From positions 3,855,501 to 3,919,500 of the forward strand of contig NZ_CP085173.1 of the NCBI RefSeq assembly GCF_020616555.1: a DNA stretch of 64,000 nt. The letters are read 5' to 3'. Shown here one piece after another: positions 20,705 through 30,092 of this stretch. The position numbers and the translations under genes are program-made. Under the pieces are notes generated by a model that had not been told where the DNA came from, did not search any database, and saw only the letters and a program-made list of their open reading frames with translations. Origin of the DNA: Streptomyces longhuiensis (GTDB lineage Bacteria; Actinomycetota; Actinomycetes; Streptomycetales; Streptomycetaceae). Position 1 is the first letter of the stretch. Each line of letters opens with the position of its first letter.

Positions 20705-22324
20705 CTAGCCGGCGGGCCAGGGCACCTGCGTCGACTTGTAGTAGCCGATGCCGAGCGCGTCCCAGCGCGGAGCCTGCGCCGCGAGCCGCACCTTGTACGT
20801 GTTCCAGTCGTGCGTGGCCTCCGGGGACCAGCCCAGTTCGGCGACACCGGGCAGCCTCGGGAAGGCCATGTACTCGACCTGCGCGGAGGTCGACAGGGTC
20901 TCCGACCACAGCGGTGCCTCGACACCCTGGACGGCCGACGCCGGAACGCCCGGAAGGTAGCTGCCCGGGTTCCAGTCGTACGAGCGCTGCACCTCGACGT
21001 ACCCGGCCCAGGCGAGGCCGAGCGGGGTGTCCTTGTTGTACTTCATGTCGAGGTAGAGACGGTCGGCCGGCGACATGACGATCCCCGTCCCCTGCTGCGC
21101 CGCCGCCGCGACCTGCGCCTTCTCGGCCGCGCTGGTCCCGTCGAGACCCCAGTACTGGGCGAGGGCGCCCTTCGCCGGAGTGGCGCCGGTCAGCTGGTGC
21201 CAGCCGATCACGGTCTTCCCGTACTTGGCGACGATCGGCTGCACCTTGTCCATGAACGTGACGTAGTCCTCATGGCTGGTGGAGTGCGCCTCGTCGCCGC
21301 CGATGTGGAGGTACTTGCCGGGCGTGATGGCGGCGAGCTCACGGATGACGTCGTCGACGAAGTCGTACGTGCGGTCCTTGTTGACGCACAGCGAGCTGAA
21401 GCCGACGTTCGTGCCGGTGTAGAGCGGCGGCGCGACACCGTCGCAGTTCAGCTCCGCGTACGAGGCGAGCGCCGCGTTCGTGTGGCCCGGCATGTCGATC
21501 TCGGGAATGACCTCCAGATACCGCGAGGCGGCGTACTGGACGATCTCCTTGTACTGGGCCTTGGTGAAGTAACCGCCCTGCCCGCCGCCGACCTGCGTGG
21601 ACCCGCCGTACGTGGCGAGCTTCGGCCAGGAGTCGATGGCGATGCGCCACCCCTGGTCGTCACTCAGGTGCAGATGCAGCTTGTTGACCTTGTACAGGGC
21701 GAGTTCGTCGATGTAGCGCTTGACCTTGTCGACCCCGAAGAAGTGCCGGGAGACGTCGAGCATGGCGCCGCGGTAGCCGTACCGGGGGCTGTCCTCGATG
21801 GTGCCGCCCGCGACGAGCCACGGCCCGGTCTGCCTGCTGCTCTTCTCCACCTTGGCGGGCAGCTGCTGGCGCAGGGTCTGCACGCCGTGGAACAGACCGG
21901 CGGCCTTGTGGGCGGTGATGGTGACGGAGCCTCGGCCGGACACGAGCCGGTACCCCTCGTCCCCCAAGTCCTTGGCCCTGCCGCTGAGTTCGAGACGGAT
22001 ACCGTCGCGACCGCCCTGGCCCGTGATGGGCAGCCGGTAGCCGGTGGAGGGCCTGAGCACGCCCGCGAGGTAGCCGGCGACGCGCTGTGCCTCCTTCGAG
22101 TCCCGCTCGACACGGATCCGCGTCTTCGAGGTGATCTCGTACGCCGGTCCGCCCGCGGCCACCGAGGCCGGAGCGGGCACCACCTGGCCCAGCGGGGTCG
22201 CGGCGGCGGATCCCGCACCCGGTGACGGGGCGGCGCCGACGGCGGACACCCCCGCGGCCGCGACGAGCAGCAGCGAACCGAACAGCCGGGCGGTCCTGCG
22301 GCGCTGCTTCTGTTGCTGTCTCAC
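20705..22324 (-). CDS. Secreted beta-N-acetylhexosaminidase (GH20)
   Basis: Extracellular removal of terminal GlcNAc from chitin oligomers, 539 aa. N-terminal signal peptide (RRRTARLFGSLLLVAAAGVSAVGAA), GH20b domain, then the catalytic barrel with YRGAMLDVSRHFF, LHLHLSDDQGWR and HIGGDEAHST, whose Asp-Glu pair is the GH20 catalytic signature. I chose GTG 22324 because AAGGGA lies six bases before it; longer upstream starts would run through the promoter. A DasR-like box at 22427-22442 suggests GlcNAc-responsive control. Confidence 0.93.
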   Translation of the reverse strand: MRQQQKQRRRTARLFGSLLLVAAAGVSAVGAAPSPGAGSAAATPLGQVVPAPASVAAGGPAYEITSKTRIRVERDSKEAQRVAGYLAGVLRPSTGYRLPITGQGGRDGIRLELSGRAKDLGDEGYRLVSGRGSVTITAHKAAGLFHGVQTLRQQLPAKVEKSSRQTGPWLVAGGTIEDSPRYGYRGAMLDVSRHFFGVDKVKRYIDELALYKVNKLHLHLSDDQGWRIAIDSWPKLATYGGSTQVGGGQGGYFTKAQYKEIVQYAASRYLEVIPEIDMPGHTNAALASYAELNCDGVAPPLYTGTNVGFSSLCVNKDRTYDFVDDVIRELAAITPGKYLHIGGDEAHSTSHEDYVTFMDKVQPIVAKYGKTVIGWHQLTGATPAKGALAQYWGLDGTSAAEKAQVAAAAQQGTGIVMSPADRLYLDMKYNKDTPLGLAWAGYVEVQRSYDWNPGSYLPGVPASAVQGVEAPLWSETLSTSAQVEYMAFPRLPGVAELGWSPEATHDWNTYKVRLAAQAPRWDALGIGYYKSTQVPWPAG

Positions 22325-22426
22325 AAACGGTCCCTTCGACGAGCGACTGGGTCGTGGATCGCGGGGGGTTTCACATCTGTGCAGCCGAACAGTCACCATG
22401 GGTACCGTCCGCCCCATGAGCGGGTC

Positions 22427-22442
22427 AAGGGTGTAGACCAAT
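22427..22442 (-). promoter_or_regulatory. DasR responsive element (dre)-like site
   Basis: On the minus strand the site reads ATTGGTCTACACCCTT. It agrees with the published dre consensus ACTGGTCTAGACCACT at 12 of 16 positions, including the core TGGTCTAnACC. It lies about 105 bp before the hexosaminidase start, the usual placement for GlcN-6-P-relieved DasR repression of aminosugar genes. Confidence 0.75.
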
Positions 22443-22484
22443 TCTCACCGACTGGATGACGCATCCCGGGGAGGATGGGGCGCA

Positions 22485-22514
22485 GGGCCCGCCCCTTCAC
22501 GAAGGGGCGGGCCC
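22485..22514 (-). terminator. Terminator of the phosphoesterase gene
   Basis: Perfect 14-bp inverted repeat GGGCCCGCCCCTTC / GAAGGGGCGGGCCC with only two bases between the arms, 10 bp past the stop of the phosphoesterase gene and upstream of the hexosaminidase promoter. Confidence 0.8.
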
Positions 22515-22524
22515 TGACGTGGCG

Positions 22525-24120
22525 TCAGCCCCGACGCACCTTGCGCGCGATGACGAAGCGGTCGATCTCCTCACCGGTCTCCGCGAGGCCCCGCACCGTC
22601 AGCTTCGCCGTGCGGCCCGCCGGCGCCGGCTCCACGTCGACGCGCAGGAACGAGTAGTTCGTGTAGCGCACGCGCGACCAGTCGACGGTGACGTTCTTCT
22701 TGCTGCCGTCGGGCTGGACGACGAAGGACGTGAAGGGATCGATCTCCTTCTCGTGCCCCTCGTACGTGTCGTCGACCGGGAACGCGTACAGGCTCCGGCC
22801 CGCGGCGCCCGCGGTGACGTAGACGATGCCGTCGGTCTCGGGGTACGCCGTGCCGCCGATCGGCAGCTCCTTGGTGACCCGGTCACCCTTGAGCACGTCG
22901 GTGCGCTCGTAGACGTGGTTGTGCCCGTTGATGACGAGGTCGACGGTGTACTTCTCGAACAGCGGCACCCACTCCTTGCGCACGCCGCCCTCGGAGGCGT
23001 GGCTCGTGGCGGTGCAGTACGCGCAGTGGTGGAAGAAGACCACGATGAAGTCGATGTCGCGGTCGGCGCGGAACTTCTTCAGCTGGCGCTCGAACCACGA
23101 GGTCTGCGTGCCGCCGGACAGGCCGAGGTTGGCCGGGATCTCCCAGGACACGTCGTTGGCGTCGAGCGAGACGACCGCCGTGTTGCCGTGCACGAAGGAG
23201 TAGACGCCGGGCAGGTTCGTCGCGTCGGGCCCGTTGTCCGGCAGGGTGAAGCGGGCCTGCTGGCTGCCGTAGCCGTGCGGCGCGTACCAGGCCTCCATGT
23301 CGTGGTTGCCGTACGCGACCATCCACGGCACCTGCTTGGCGACGGACTCCGTCTGGGCGAGGAACTGGTCCCAGGTGCGGGCGTCGAACGTGTCGCCGGT
23401 CTGGCCCGAACCCGACGGGTCGGCGTAGGCGATGTCTCCGGCGTGCAGGTGGAACGCCGGGTTCTGCGCCAGGATCAGGCTGTCGTTGGCCAGCGCGTGG
23501 TAGCTGACGCCCTGGTCGCCGAAGGCCGTGAAGGTGAACGGCTCGCGGTGCGAGGGCGCCGTCCTGAAGGTGCCGAGCGTGCCGGCCAGGTGCGCGGCCG
23601 CCGGGTCGAAGCCGTCGTGGCCGACGCCGTAGTAGTAGGTGGTGCCGGGGCGCAGCCGGGTCAGCTGGGCGTGGAGGTAGTACTGGGTGTGGTCGGCGCC
23701 GGTGCCGACCCCGGCCGGGGTGTAGAGGGGCCGGACCTCGGCCTCGATCTTCCGCGACAGGTCCCAGGGGTGGACGCCGACGCGGATGTACGGGTTCTTG
23801 ACGGCGACCGGGACCTGCCAGGAGACGGTCATCTCGGTACGGGCGTCCGCGCCGTAGGCGAGGTGGCGGGCGAATGGGGCGACGAGCGCGCCGTCGACCT
23901 TCTGGGCGGCGGGTGCATGGCCTGGGGTCCGCCCGGTCTGCGTGGGGACGGCGGCGCTCGCAGCGCCCGGCACGAAGGCGCCGCCCGCCATCGCGCCCAG
24001 GGTGACGGCGCCGCCGCGCATCATCGTGCGGCGGGAGAACTTGCTGCGCAGGTACTCGTGCTGCTCGGCCAGGCTCCGGTCGGCAAGCTGCTCGGGTACG
24101 CCCATACGGGGAATGTCCAT
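22525..24120 (-). CDS. Tat-exported purple-acid-type phosphoesterase
   Basis: Exported metallophosphatase, 531 aa. Tat signal SRRTMMRGGAVTLGAMAGG followed by an Ala-rich cleavage region (AASAA). A fibronectin-like purple acid phosphatase N-terminal domain (MTVSWQVP, LRPGTTYYYGVGH) precedes the calcineurin-like core: FTAFGDQG, HAGDIAYAD, YGNHDMEAW, FFHHCAYC, and NGHNHVYER, together giving the dinuclear metal ligands. The start is uncertain: ATG 24120 gives a long N-region before the twin Arg, GTG 24144 is also open. Likely role is phosphate scavenging; I see no clear Pho box. Confidence 0.9.
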   Translation of the reverse strand: MDIPRMGVPEQLADRSLAEQHEYLRSKFSRRTMMRGGAVTLGAMAGGAFVPGAASAAVPTQTGRTPGHAPAAQKVDGALVAPFARHLAYGADARTEMTVSWQVPVAVKNPYIRVGVHPWDLSRKIEAEVRPLYTPAGVGTGADHTQYYLHAQLTRLRPGTTYYYGVGHDGFDPAAAHLAGTLGTFRTAPSHREPFTFTAFGDQGVSYHALANDSLILAQNPAFHLHAGDIAYADPSGSGQTGDTFDARTWDQFLAQTESVAKQVPWMVAYGNHDMEAWYAPHGYGSQQARFTLPDNGPDATNLPGVYSFVHGNTAVVSLDANDVSWEIPANLGLSGGTQTSWFERQLKKFRADRDIDFIVVFFHHCAYCTATSHASEGGVRKEWVPLFEKYTVDLVINGHNHVYERTDVLKGDRVTKELPIGGTAYPETDGIVYVTAGAAGRSLYAFPVDDTYEGHEKEIDPFTSFVVQPDGSKKNVTVDWSRVRYTNYSFLRVDVEPAPAGRTAKLTVRGLAETGEEIDRFVIARKVRRG

Positions 24121-24317
24121 GACCGGAAAAGTTGCTCGGGTCACTCATCTCGGCCGGATACGGCATGTGAACGCAACGGGAACAAGCGGCATGGCGCCCT
24201 TCAAGCCTTGACCACAGCTGTCCCAAGAACCCCGGCGCCCACGCCGGATGGCGCACCCCTGCCCGAAATCGGGCAGAATTCTTGCGAACACTCCCCTCTT
24301 CCTCCAGGATCATCCGA

Positions 24318-24575
24318 GTGCACGACGAACTTGTCGATCATCTGACGCGCAGTTCGCCCCTGAACCGGGGCGAGGCACTGCGGGTGATCCAGGACGTGCT
24401 CGCCTACTTCGACGAGACGACCGAGGTGTTCGTCCGTCGCCGCCACCGCGAGCTCCAGGGTCAGGGCCTGGTGAACGCGGAGATCTTCGAACGGATCTCG
24501 GCGGACCTGAAGTACCGCGCGGTCGCGCCGCCCGAGCTGTCCCTGCGGCAGCTGCGGCGCATCGTCTACGGCTAG
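24318..24575 (+). CDS. Small conserved protein upstream of glmS
   Basis: 85 aa, acidic-basic helical protein without membrane segments (DELVDHLTRSSPLNRGEALR ... LSLRQLRRIVYG). I do not recognise a domain. The start is GTG 24318, behind CCAGGAT. It ends 17 bp before glmS and is probably co-transcribed, so a role linked to amino-sugar synthesis is possible but unproven. Confidence 0.7.
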   Translation: MHDELVDHLTRSSPLNRGEALRVIQDVLAYFDETTEVFVRRRHRELQGQGLVNAEIFERISADLKYRAVAPPELSLRQLRRIVYG

Positions 24576-24592
24576 AGGGGATCAGTACACAT

Positions 24593-26410
24593 ATGTGCGG
24601 AATTGTCGGTTACATCGGTAAGCGTGACGTGGCACCGCTGCTGCTCGAGGGGCTGCAGCGCCTGGAGTACCGCGGCTACGACTCCGCGGGCGTCGTCATC
24701 ACCAGCCCGAAGGCCGGCGGCCTGAAAATGGTGAAGGCCAAGGGCCGCGTGCGCGACCTGGAGGCCAAGGTGCCCGCCCGCTTCAAGGGCACCACGGGCA
24801 TCGCCCACACCCGCTGGGCCACCCACGGCGCACCGTCCGACGAGAACGCGCACCCCCACATGTCCGCGGACAACAAGGTCGCCGTCGTCCACAACGGCAT
24901 CGTCGACAACGCCGCCGACCTGCGCGCCAAGCTGACCGCCGAGGGCGTCACCTTCCTCTCCGAGACGGACACCGAGGTCCTCACCCACCTCATCGCCCGC
25001 TCCCCCGCCGAGAAGCTCGAGGACAAGGTCCGCGAGGCGCTCCGGCTGATCGAGGGCACGTACGGCATCGCCGTCCTGCACGCCGACTTCCCCGACCGCA
25101 TCGTGGTGGCCCGCAACGGCTCCCCGGTCGTCCTCGGCATCGGCGAGAAGGAGATGTTCGTCGCCTCGGACATCGCCGCCCTGGTCGCCCACACCCGCCA
25201 GATCGTCACCCTCGACGACGGCGAGATGGCCACCCTCAAGGCCGACGACTTCCGCACCTACACGACCGAGGGCACGCGCACGACCGCGTCGCCGACGACC
25301 GTCGAGTGGGAGGCCGCCTCGTACGACATGGGCGGCCACGACACGTACATGCACAAGGAGATCTTCGAGCAGCCGGAGGCGGTCGACCGCGTCCTGCGCG
25401 GCCGCATCGACGAGCGCTTCTCCGCCGTGCACCTGGGCGGCCTCAACCTCGACGCCCGCGAGGCGCGCAGCGTGCGCCGCGTGAAGATCCTGGGCTGCGG
25501 CACCTCGTACCACGCGGGCCTGATCGGCGCGCAGATGATCGAGGAGCTGGCCCGCATCCCCGCGGACGCCGAGCCGGCCTCCGAGTTCCGCTACCGCAAC
25601 CCGGTCGTCGACCCCGACACCCTCTACATCGCGGTCTCCCAGTCCGGCGAGACGTACGACGTCCTGGCCGCCGTGCAGGAGCTGAAGCGCAAGGGCGCCC
25701 GCGTCTTCGGCGTCGTGAACGTCGTCGGCTCGGCCATCGCCCGCGAGTCGGACGCCGGCGTGTACGTCCACGCGGGCCCCGAGGTCTGCGTCGTCTCGAC
25801 CAAGTGCTTCACCAACACCACGGTCGCCTTCGCCCTCCTCGCCCTCCACCTCGGCCGCATCCGCGACCTGTCCGTCGCCGACGGCAAGCGGATCATCGAG
25901 GGCCTGCGCAAGCTCCCCGGCCAGATCACCGAGATCCTGGAGCAGGAAGAGGCGATCAAGAAGATCGCCGAGGAGTACGCGGACGCCCGCTCGATGATGT
26001 TCATCGGCCGCGTCCGTGGCTACCCCGTCGCCCGCGAGGCCTCGCTCAAGCTCAAGGAGGTCTCGTACATCCACGCCGAGGCCTATCCCGCCTCCGAGCT
26101 GAAGCACGGCCCGCTCGCCCTGATCGAGCCGGCGCTCCCCACGGTCGCGATCGTCCCGGACGACGACCTGCTGGAGAAGAACCGCGCCGCCCTCGAGGAG
26201 ATCAAGGCCCGTTCCGGCCGCATCCTCGCGGTCGCGCACCAGGAGCAGGAGAAGGCCGACCGCACGATCGTCGTCCCGAAGAACGAGGACGAGCTCGACC
26301 CGATCCTCATGGGCATCCCGCTCCAACTCCTCGCCTACCACACGGCGTTGGCCCTCGGCCGCGACATCGACAAGCCCCGCAACCTGGCGAAGTCCGTCAC
26401 GGTGGAGTAG
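24593..26410 (+). CDS. glmS: Glutamine-fructose-6-phosphate aminotransferase
   Basis: Makes glucosamine-6-phosphate from fructose-6-phosphate and glutamine, the entry to peptidoglycan amino sugars. 605 aa. N-terminal glutaminase with the catalytic Cys2 (MCGIVGYIGKRDVAPLLLEG), TRWATHGAPSDENAHPH and VVHNGIVDN. Two SIS domains follow, with GCGTSYHAGLIG and SQSGETYDV, then ESLKLKEVSYIHAEAYPASELKHGP-like sequence and the C-terminal DKPRNLAKSVTVE. No glmS ribozyme is evident in the 17-bp leader. Confidence 0.97.
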   Translation: MCGIVGYIGKRDVAPLLLEGLQRLEYRGYDSAGVVITSPKAGGLKMVKAKGRVRDLEAKVPARFKGTTGIAHTRWATHGAPSDENAHPHMSADNKVAVVHNGIVDNAADLRAKLTAEGVTFLSETDTEVLTHLIARSPAEKLEDKVREALRLIEGTYGIAVLHADFPDRIVVARNGSPVVLGIGEKEMFVASDIAALVAHTRQIVTLDDGEMATLKADDFRTYTTEGTRTTASPTTVEWEAASYDMGGHDTYMHKEIFEQPEAVDRVLRGRIDERFSAVHLGGLNLDAREARSVRRVKILGCGTSYHAGLIGAQMIEELARIPADAEPASEFRYRNPVVDPDTLYIAVSQSGETYDVLAAVQELKRKGARVFGVVNVVGSAIARESDAGVYVHAGPEVCVVSTKCFTNTTVAFALLALHLGRIRDLSVADGKRIIEGLRKLPGQITEILEQEEAIKKIAEEYADARSMMFIGRVRGYPVAREASLKLKEVSYIHAEAYPASELKHGPLALIEPALPTVAIVPDDDLLEKNRAALEEIKARSGRILAVAHQEQEKADRTIVVPKNEDELDPILMGIPLQLLAYHTALALGRDIDKPRNLAKSVTVE

Positions 26411-26436
26411 TCGGCCCCCGCAGTACGAGTACATGA

Positions 26437-26480
26437 GAACGGGTCCCTGTGCGCGCCACCAAGCGCACAGGGACCCGTTC
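26437..26480 (+). terminator. Terminator after glmS
   Basis: Perfect 18-bp stem (arms 26437-26454 and 26463-26480, GAACGGGTCCCTGTGCGC) with an 8-nt loop and a following TTTC, 26 bp after the glmS stop. The gene on the other side ends at 26522, so the hairpin could serve both directions. Confidence 0.9.
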
Positions 26481-26521
26481 TTTCGAGGGGGCCGGGGCGC
26501 CCATTCCCCGGCCCCCGGCTG

Positions 26522-27091
26522 TCAGCCGGTGGCCGTCACCCCCCGGCCGGCAGCACGCCCCGGCAGGGCCGTGGGCAGCCCGCCCAGCGCGGCCGTCGCC
26601 GCGTACCAGGCGAGGAGCCCGCCCACCGCGGCGAACCAGCCGCCGACCTTGGCGAGCCCGGCCGTGTCACCGAACGCGGCCACGGCGAGCAGCAGCAGGG
26701 CCACGCACAGCGCCCCGTACGACCCGCGGACCAGGGTCCCGGAGCCGGACGCCCCGAGGGTCAGGCTCAGCGCGAGCATCGCGAACAGGAGCATGAACAG
26801 CCCTTGCGCGTTGGCCGACATGGTGTCGCCGGCCGTGACGCCCCAGGTGAACCAGAACGCGCCGAGCGCGGCGAAGGCCGTACCCGTGGAGGCGTCACTG
26901 GCGCGGTAGGCGAGCAGGCCGGCGACGAACAGGGCGATGCCACCGACGTACGTCGCGAGGGATACGGCATTCGCGGCCGTCACACCGCCGATCACTTCCG
27001 TATGACCGAGGCCGAAGGCCAACAGGGTGAGTCCCAGGGCGAGATGGCCGAGAGTGGAGGTCGTGCTTCCCGCGGAGACGTCTTTGTCCAC
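26522..27091 (-). CDS. GPR1/FUN34/YaaH-family membrane protein
   Basis: 189 aa, six hydrophobic helices throughout, consistent with the acetate/succinate transporter family (SatP). Visible parts: LGLTLLAFGLGHTEVIG in helix 1, ALGAFWFTWGVTAGD in the middle, and SYGALCVALLLLAVAAFGD. The N-terminal NPAP-like family motif is not well kept, so function as an acetate channel is less certain. Start GTG 27091 with AAGGGAG upstream. Confidence 0.75.
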   Translation of the reverse strand: MDKDVSAGSTTSTLGHLALGLTLLAFGLGHTEVIGGVTAANAVSLATYVGGIALFVAGLLAYRASDASTGTAFAALGAFWFTWGVTAGDTMSANAQGLFMLLFAMLALSLTLGASGSGTLVRGSYGALCVALLLLAVAAFGDTAGLAKVGGWFAAVGGLLAWYAATAALGGLPTALPGRAAGRGVTATG

Positions 27092-27239
27092 GGCGGGCTC
27101 CCTTCGTGCGGGTGCAGTTGTGCTGCGCGCGGTACTGGGCCCTGCGATGGTCCAGCGACCGGTATGTACCCTTCACAAAGGCACAAAGCACCTCTACGCG
27201 CGAGTAGGATTTGCCCATCTCGCCCGGAGCCAAAGGGAG

Positions 27240-27764
27240 TTAAGGGATGACGATGACCGGGCGCCTGGCGCGCCGCGCGAGCCGTCCCGCGACCGAGCCG
27301 AAGATCCGGCCGACGATCCCGTGCGTGGAGCCGACGACGATCGCGTCGGCCTCGTACTCCCGGCCCACCTCTTCGAGTTCGTGGCAGATGTCGCCGCCGC
27401 GCTCGACCAGGATCCAGGGCACCTCGGACAGATAGTCCGCACAGGCGAGTTCGAGACCGAGCACCTCGGTGCGGTGGTCGGGCACATCCACGAAGACCGG
27501 CGGCTCGCAGCCCGCCCACACCGTGGTGGGCAGCCGGTTGGCGACGTGGACGATGATCAGGCCGGAGCCCGAGCGGTAGGCCATGCCGATGGCGTAGGCG
27601 AGGGCGCGCTCGCTGGAGGTCGAGCCGTCGAAGCCGACGACCACCCCGTGCTTGAAGGCGGGATCGCAGGACTGACGTGTTTCTTCCGCCGCCTGGGGGG
27701 TCGCCGTGGGATCGGCGACCTGCCGCTTGCGGTCCGCGGGTTCAGGGAATTCGTGACCGGCCAT
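27240..27764 (-). CDS. Universal stress protein (UspA family)
   Basis: 174 aa, single Usp domain with VVVGFDGSTSSERALAYAI at its start and, at the end, the ATP-binding pattern G-x2-G-x9-G-S/T within GSTHGIVGRIFGSVAGRL. The 35-residue N-terminal tail is polar and unlike usual Usp proteins. I chose ATG 27764 (MAGHEFPE). Confidence 0.88.
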   Translation of the reverse strand: MAGHEFPEPADRKRQVADPTATPQAAEETRQSCDPAFKHGVVVGFDGSTSSERALAYAIGMAYRSGSGLIIVHVANRLPTTVWAGCEPPVFVDVPDHRTEVLGLELACADYLSEVPWILVERGGDICHELEEVGREYEADAIVVGSTHGIVGRIFGSVAGRLARRARRPVIVIP

Positions 27765-28094
27765 GGGTATCTCGGCGATTAGGTCCTCTGGATCCTCGAC
27801 GGATCCTCGGTGGAGGGACGACAGGGAGCGGCGGAGCTGTGTCCGGGAATCATCTTCCCAAGCCCATACCCCCAAGGGTACGGCGACACTCCTCCTCTGC
27901 CCAGAGTCGTCTGCCCGGTTAAGCGCACGCTCCGCGGCGTTCAGGGGAGCATGCCCGAGGCCGTGCCCGTATGGCAATGGTTGCTGCCTCGTACAGACGG
28001 TTTGCGTACGGTCCGGGAGCCCCCGGTTCGGCCGAGTGACCGGCCGGACCACCACGCGTTGAACGTGCGTACCCACAGCAACAGGGAGTGCGCC
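27765..28094. other. Divergent intergenic region between usp and the small membrane protein gene
   Basis: 330 bp without a convincing gene. It holds three GGATCCTC copies close together (27789-27813), a possible binding cluster or chance repeat, and must contain the usp promoter on the minus strand and that of the small gene on the plus strand. No RNA gene is recognisable. Confidence 0.5.
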
Positions 28095-28463
28095 GTGCCC
28101 GGACCGTCCATCGTGTACCCGCCCGACGCCGCTTCAAGCGAGCGGCGGCCGCCCGAGGGCGCGTACGAGGGCCGACGGGAGACCACGGAACCGTCCGGCA
28201 CGGACACGGTGAGCGACGTCGTCCGCTGGGCCGCGTTCAGCTGCGTCCTCGTCCCGGTCGTCCTGGTGGGGTACGGGATCTCACTGGCCGGGGCGGCGGG
28301 CGCGGCGCTCGGCCTCGCCGCGGTGACCGGGGCCTGCCGGGTGCTTCTGCGCCAGTCCGAGCGGTGCGCGGCGCGGCCGGCTCCGGTACGGTCCAGCGGC
28401 CACCGGGGCCGGCGCGGCGGGACGGTGCCGGGGGCGCGCAAGGGCGGTCGCCGCACGGGATGA
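28095..28463 (+). CDS. Small membrane protein of unknown function
   Basis: 122 aa. Polar N-terminus (about 45 residues), two adjacent hydrophobic segments (AAFSCVLVPVVLVGYGISLA and AGAALGLAAVTGACRVLL), and a very basic Arg/Gly-rich tail. GTG 28095 follows AGGGAG with six bases spacing. No recognised domain. Confidence 0.65.
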   Translation: MPGPSIVYPPDAASSERRPPEGAYEGRRETTEPSGTDTVSDVVRWAAFSCVLVPVVLVGYGISLAGAAGAALGLAAVTGACRVLLRQSERCAARPAPVRSSGHRGRRGGTVPGARKGGRRTG

Positions 28464-28870
28464 TGTGCGCCGGGGGGCTGACTGGTTTCCGCGCACTACC
28501 GCGTATATTTTCAGCCAACTTCGCCCGGCCGTGCATTTCTTGCCCTCACCTGCCTCCAACCCCCGTGCCACCAGGCATGAAAGGACCGTAGAAGGCGCTT
28601 GCGCCCTACGGGGACCGGCCACTGAGTTGAGGCGCACTTCCCTGCAACGCCCCCGAGTGCCACGCTTCGTGATCGAATGCTTCACGCCAAGTTGCCATGT
28701 CGACAATGTGCCGGATCCCCAACTGGTCACGACGGGACCACCGGACGCAGTAGATTCGATCATGACTGTCCATCGGCGGGGGACTCTGCAGGACCGAGGG
28801 GAAACGTGCTGGAGCGACAAGCCCGTCACACGACTAAGGGCGCCGCGACCACCGAGGGGGGCTTAGCGGG
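28464..28870. other. Upstream region of adpA
   Basis: 407 bp between a stop and adpA. It has a bulged hairpin at 28586-28611 (CCGTAG-AA-GGCGC / GCGCC-CTACGG), which may end the upstream transcript. The rest has locally lower GC than the genes around it. In other streptomycetes this long leader carries the adpA promoter and binding sites for developmental regulators; I could not assign an individual site. Confidence 0.55.
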
Positions 28871-30082
28871 ATGAGCCACGACTCCACTGCTGCGCCGGAG
28901 GCCGCAGCTCGGAAGCTTTCCGGGCGACGCCGCCGGGAAATAGTCGCGGTGCTGCTGTTCAGCGGCGGACCCATCTTCGAAAGTTCCATTCCGCTCTCCG
29001 TGTTCGGCATCGACCGTCAGGACGCCGGGGTTCCGCGTTACCGGCTGCTGGTGTCCGCCGGTGAGGAGGGCCCGCTGCGCACGACGGGCGGCCTCGAACT
29101 CACCGCGCCCCACGGGCTCGACGCGATCTCACGGGCGGGCACCGTCGTCGTGCCCGCGTGGCGGTCGATCACCTCGCCGCCCCCGGAGGAGGCCCTCGAC
29201 GCGCTGCGCCGCGCGCACGAGGAAGGCGCGCGCATCGTCGGGCTCTGCACCGGCGCCTTCGTGCTCGCCGCGGCCGGCCTGCTCGACGGCCGCCCGGCGA
29301 CCACCCACTGGATGTACGCGCCGACGCTGGCCAAGCGCTACCCGTCGGTCCACGTGGACCCGCGCGAGCTCTTCGTGGACGACGGCGACGTCCTGACGAG
29401 CGCCGGGACCGCCGCCGGCATCGACCTGTGTCTGCACATCGTGCGCACGGACCACGGCAACGAGGCGGCCGGGGCGCTCGCCCGTCGGCTCGTGGTCCCG
29501 CCGCGCCGCAGCGGCGGCCAGGAGCGCTACCTCGACAGGTCTTTACCCGAGGAGATCGGCGCCGACCCGCTGGCCGAGGTCGTCGCCTGGGCGCTGGAGC
29601 ACCTCCACGAGCAGTTCGACGTGGAGACCCTCGCCGCGCGCGCCTACATGAGCCGCCGCACCTTCGACCGCCGGTTCCGCTCCCTGACCGGGAGTGCTCC
29701 GCTGCAGTGGCTGATCACCCAGCGGGTGCTGCAGGCCCAGCGGCTTCTGGAGACCTCCGACTACTCGGTCGACGAGGTCGCCGGACGCTGCGGCTTCCGT
29801 TCGCCGGTCGCCCTGCGCGGGCACTTCCGGCGCCAGCTCGGCTCGTCCCCGGCCGCGTACCGCGCGGCCTACCGGGCACGCAGGCCGCAGCAGGAGAAGC
29901 CGGTGGAGATCGCGGCGGCGCCAGGTCCGGAGACCCCGGTCCCGGCCCAGTCACGGCGCACCGCGGCGGCCGGAACCTACCCGGGACCCACCGCCTCACT
30001 GCCGACAGATCCGGGCAAACCGAGCTCGGACGCGTATGCGGCGGGGCGCGCGAGTCTGCCGGGGCAGAGGAGTGCGCCGTAG
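28871..30082 (+). CDS. adpA: AraC/XylS-family developmental regulator AdpA (BldH)
   Basis: Central regulator of aerial growth and secondary metabolism, 403 aa. DJ-1/PfpI-like dimerisation domain (about residues 20-190, with RIVGLCTGAFVLAAAGLLDG) and two AraC HTH motifs (about 230-335, RAYMSRRTFDRRFRSLTG and VDEVAGRCGFRSPVALRGHF), then a low-conservation Pro/Ala tail. Leu225, between the domains, is encoded by TTA at 29543-29545, so translation depends on the bldA tRNA. This is the known arrangement. It ends 10 bp before ornA. Confidence 0.96.
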   Translation: MSHDSTAAPEAAARKLSGRRRREIVAVLLFSGGPIFESSIPLSVFGIDRQDAGVPRYRLLVSAGEEGPLRTTGGLELTAPHGLDAISRAGTVVVPAWRSITSPPPEEALDALRRAHEEGARIVGLCTGAFVLAAAGLLDGRPATTHWMYAPTLAKRYPSVHVDPRELFVDDGDVLTSAGTAAGIDLCLHIVRTDHGNEAAGALARRLVVPPRRSGGQERYLDRSLPEEIGADPLAEVVAWALEHLHEQFDVETLAARAYMSRRTFDRRFRSLTGSAPLQWLITQRVLQAQRLLETSDYSVDEVAGRCGFRSPVALRGHFRRQLGSSPAAYRAAYRARRPQQEKPVEIAAAPGPETPVPAQSRRTAAAGTYPGPTASLPTDPGKPSSDAYAAGRASLPGQRSAP

Positions 30083-30092
30083 GGTTGGGCGC

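Noticed and set aside
24576..24592. glmS ribozyme before glmS
   Set aside because: Only 17 bp separate glmS from the upstream gene and no ribozyme structure fits. This class is also not expected in actinobacteria.
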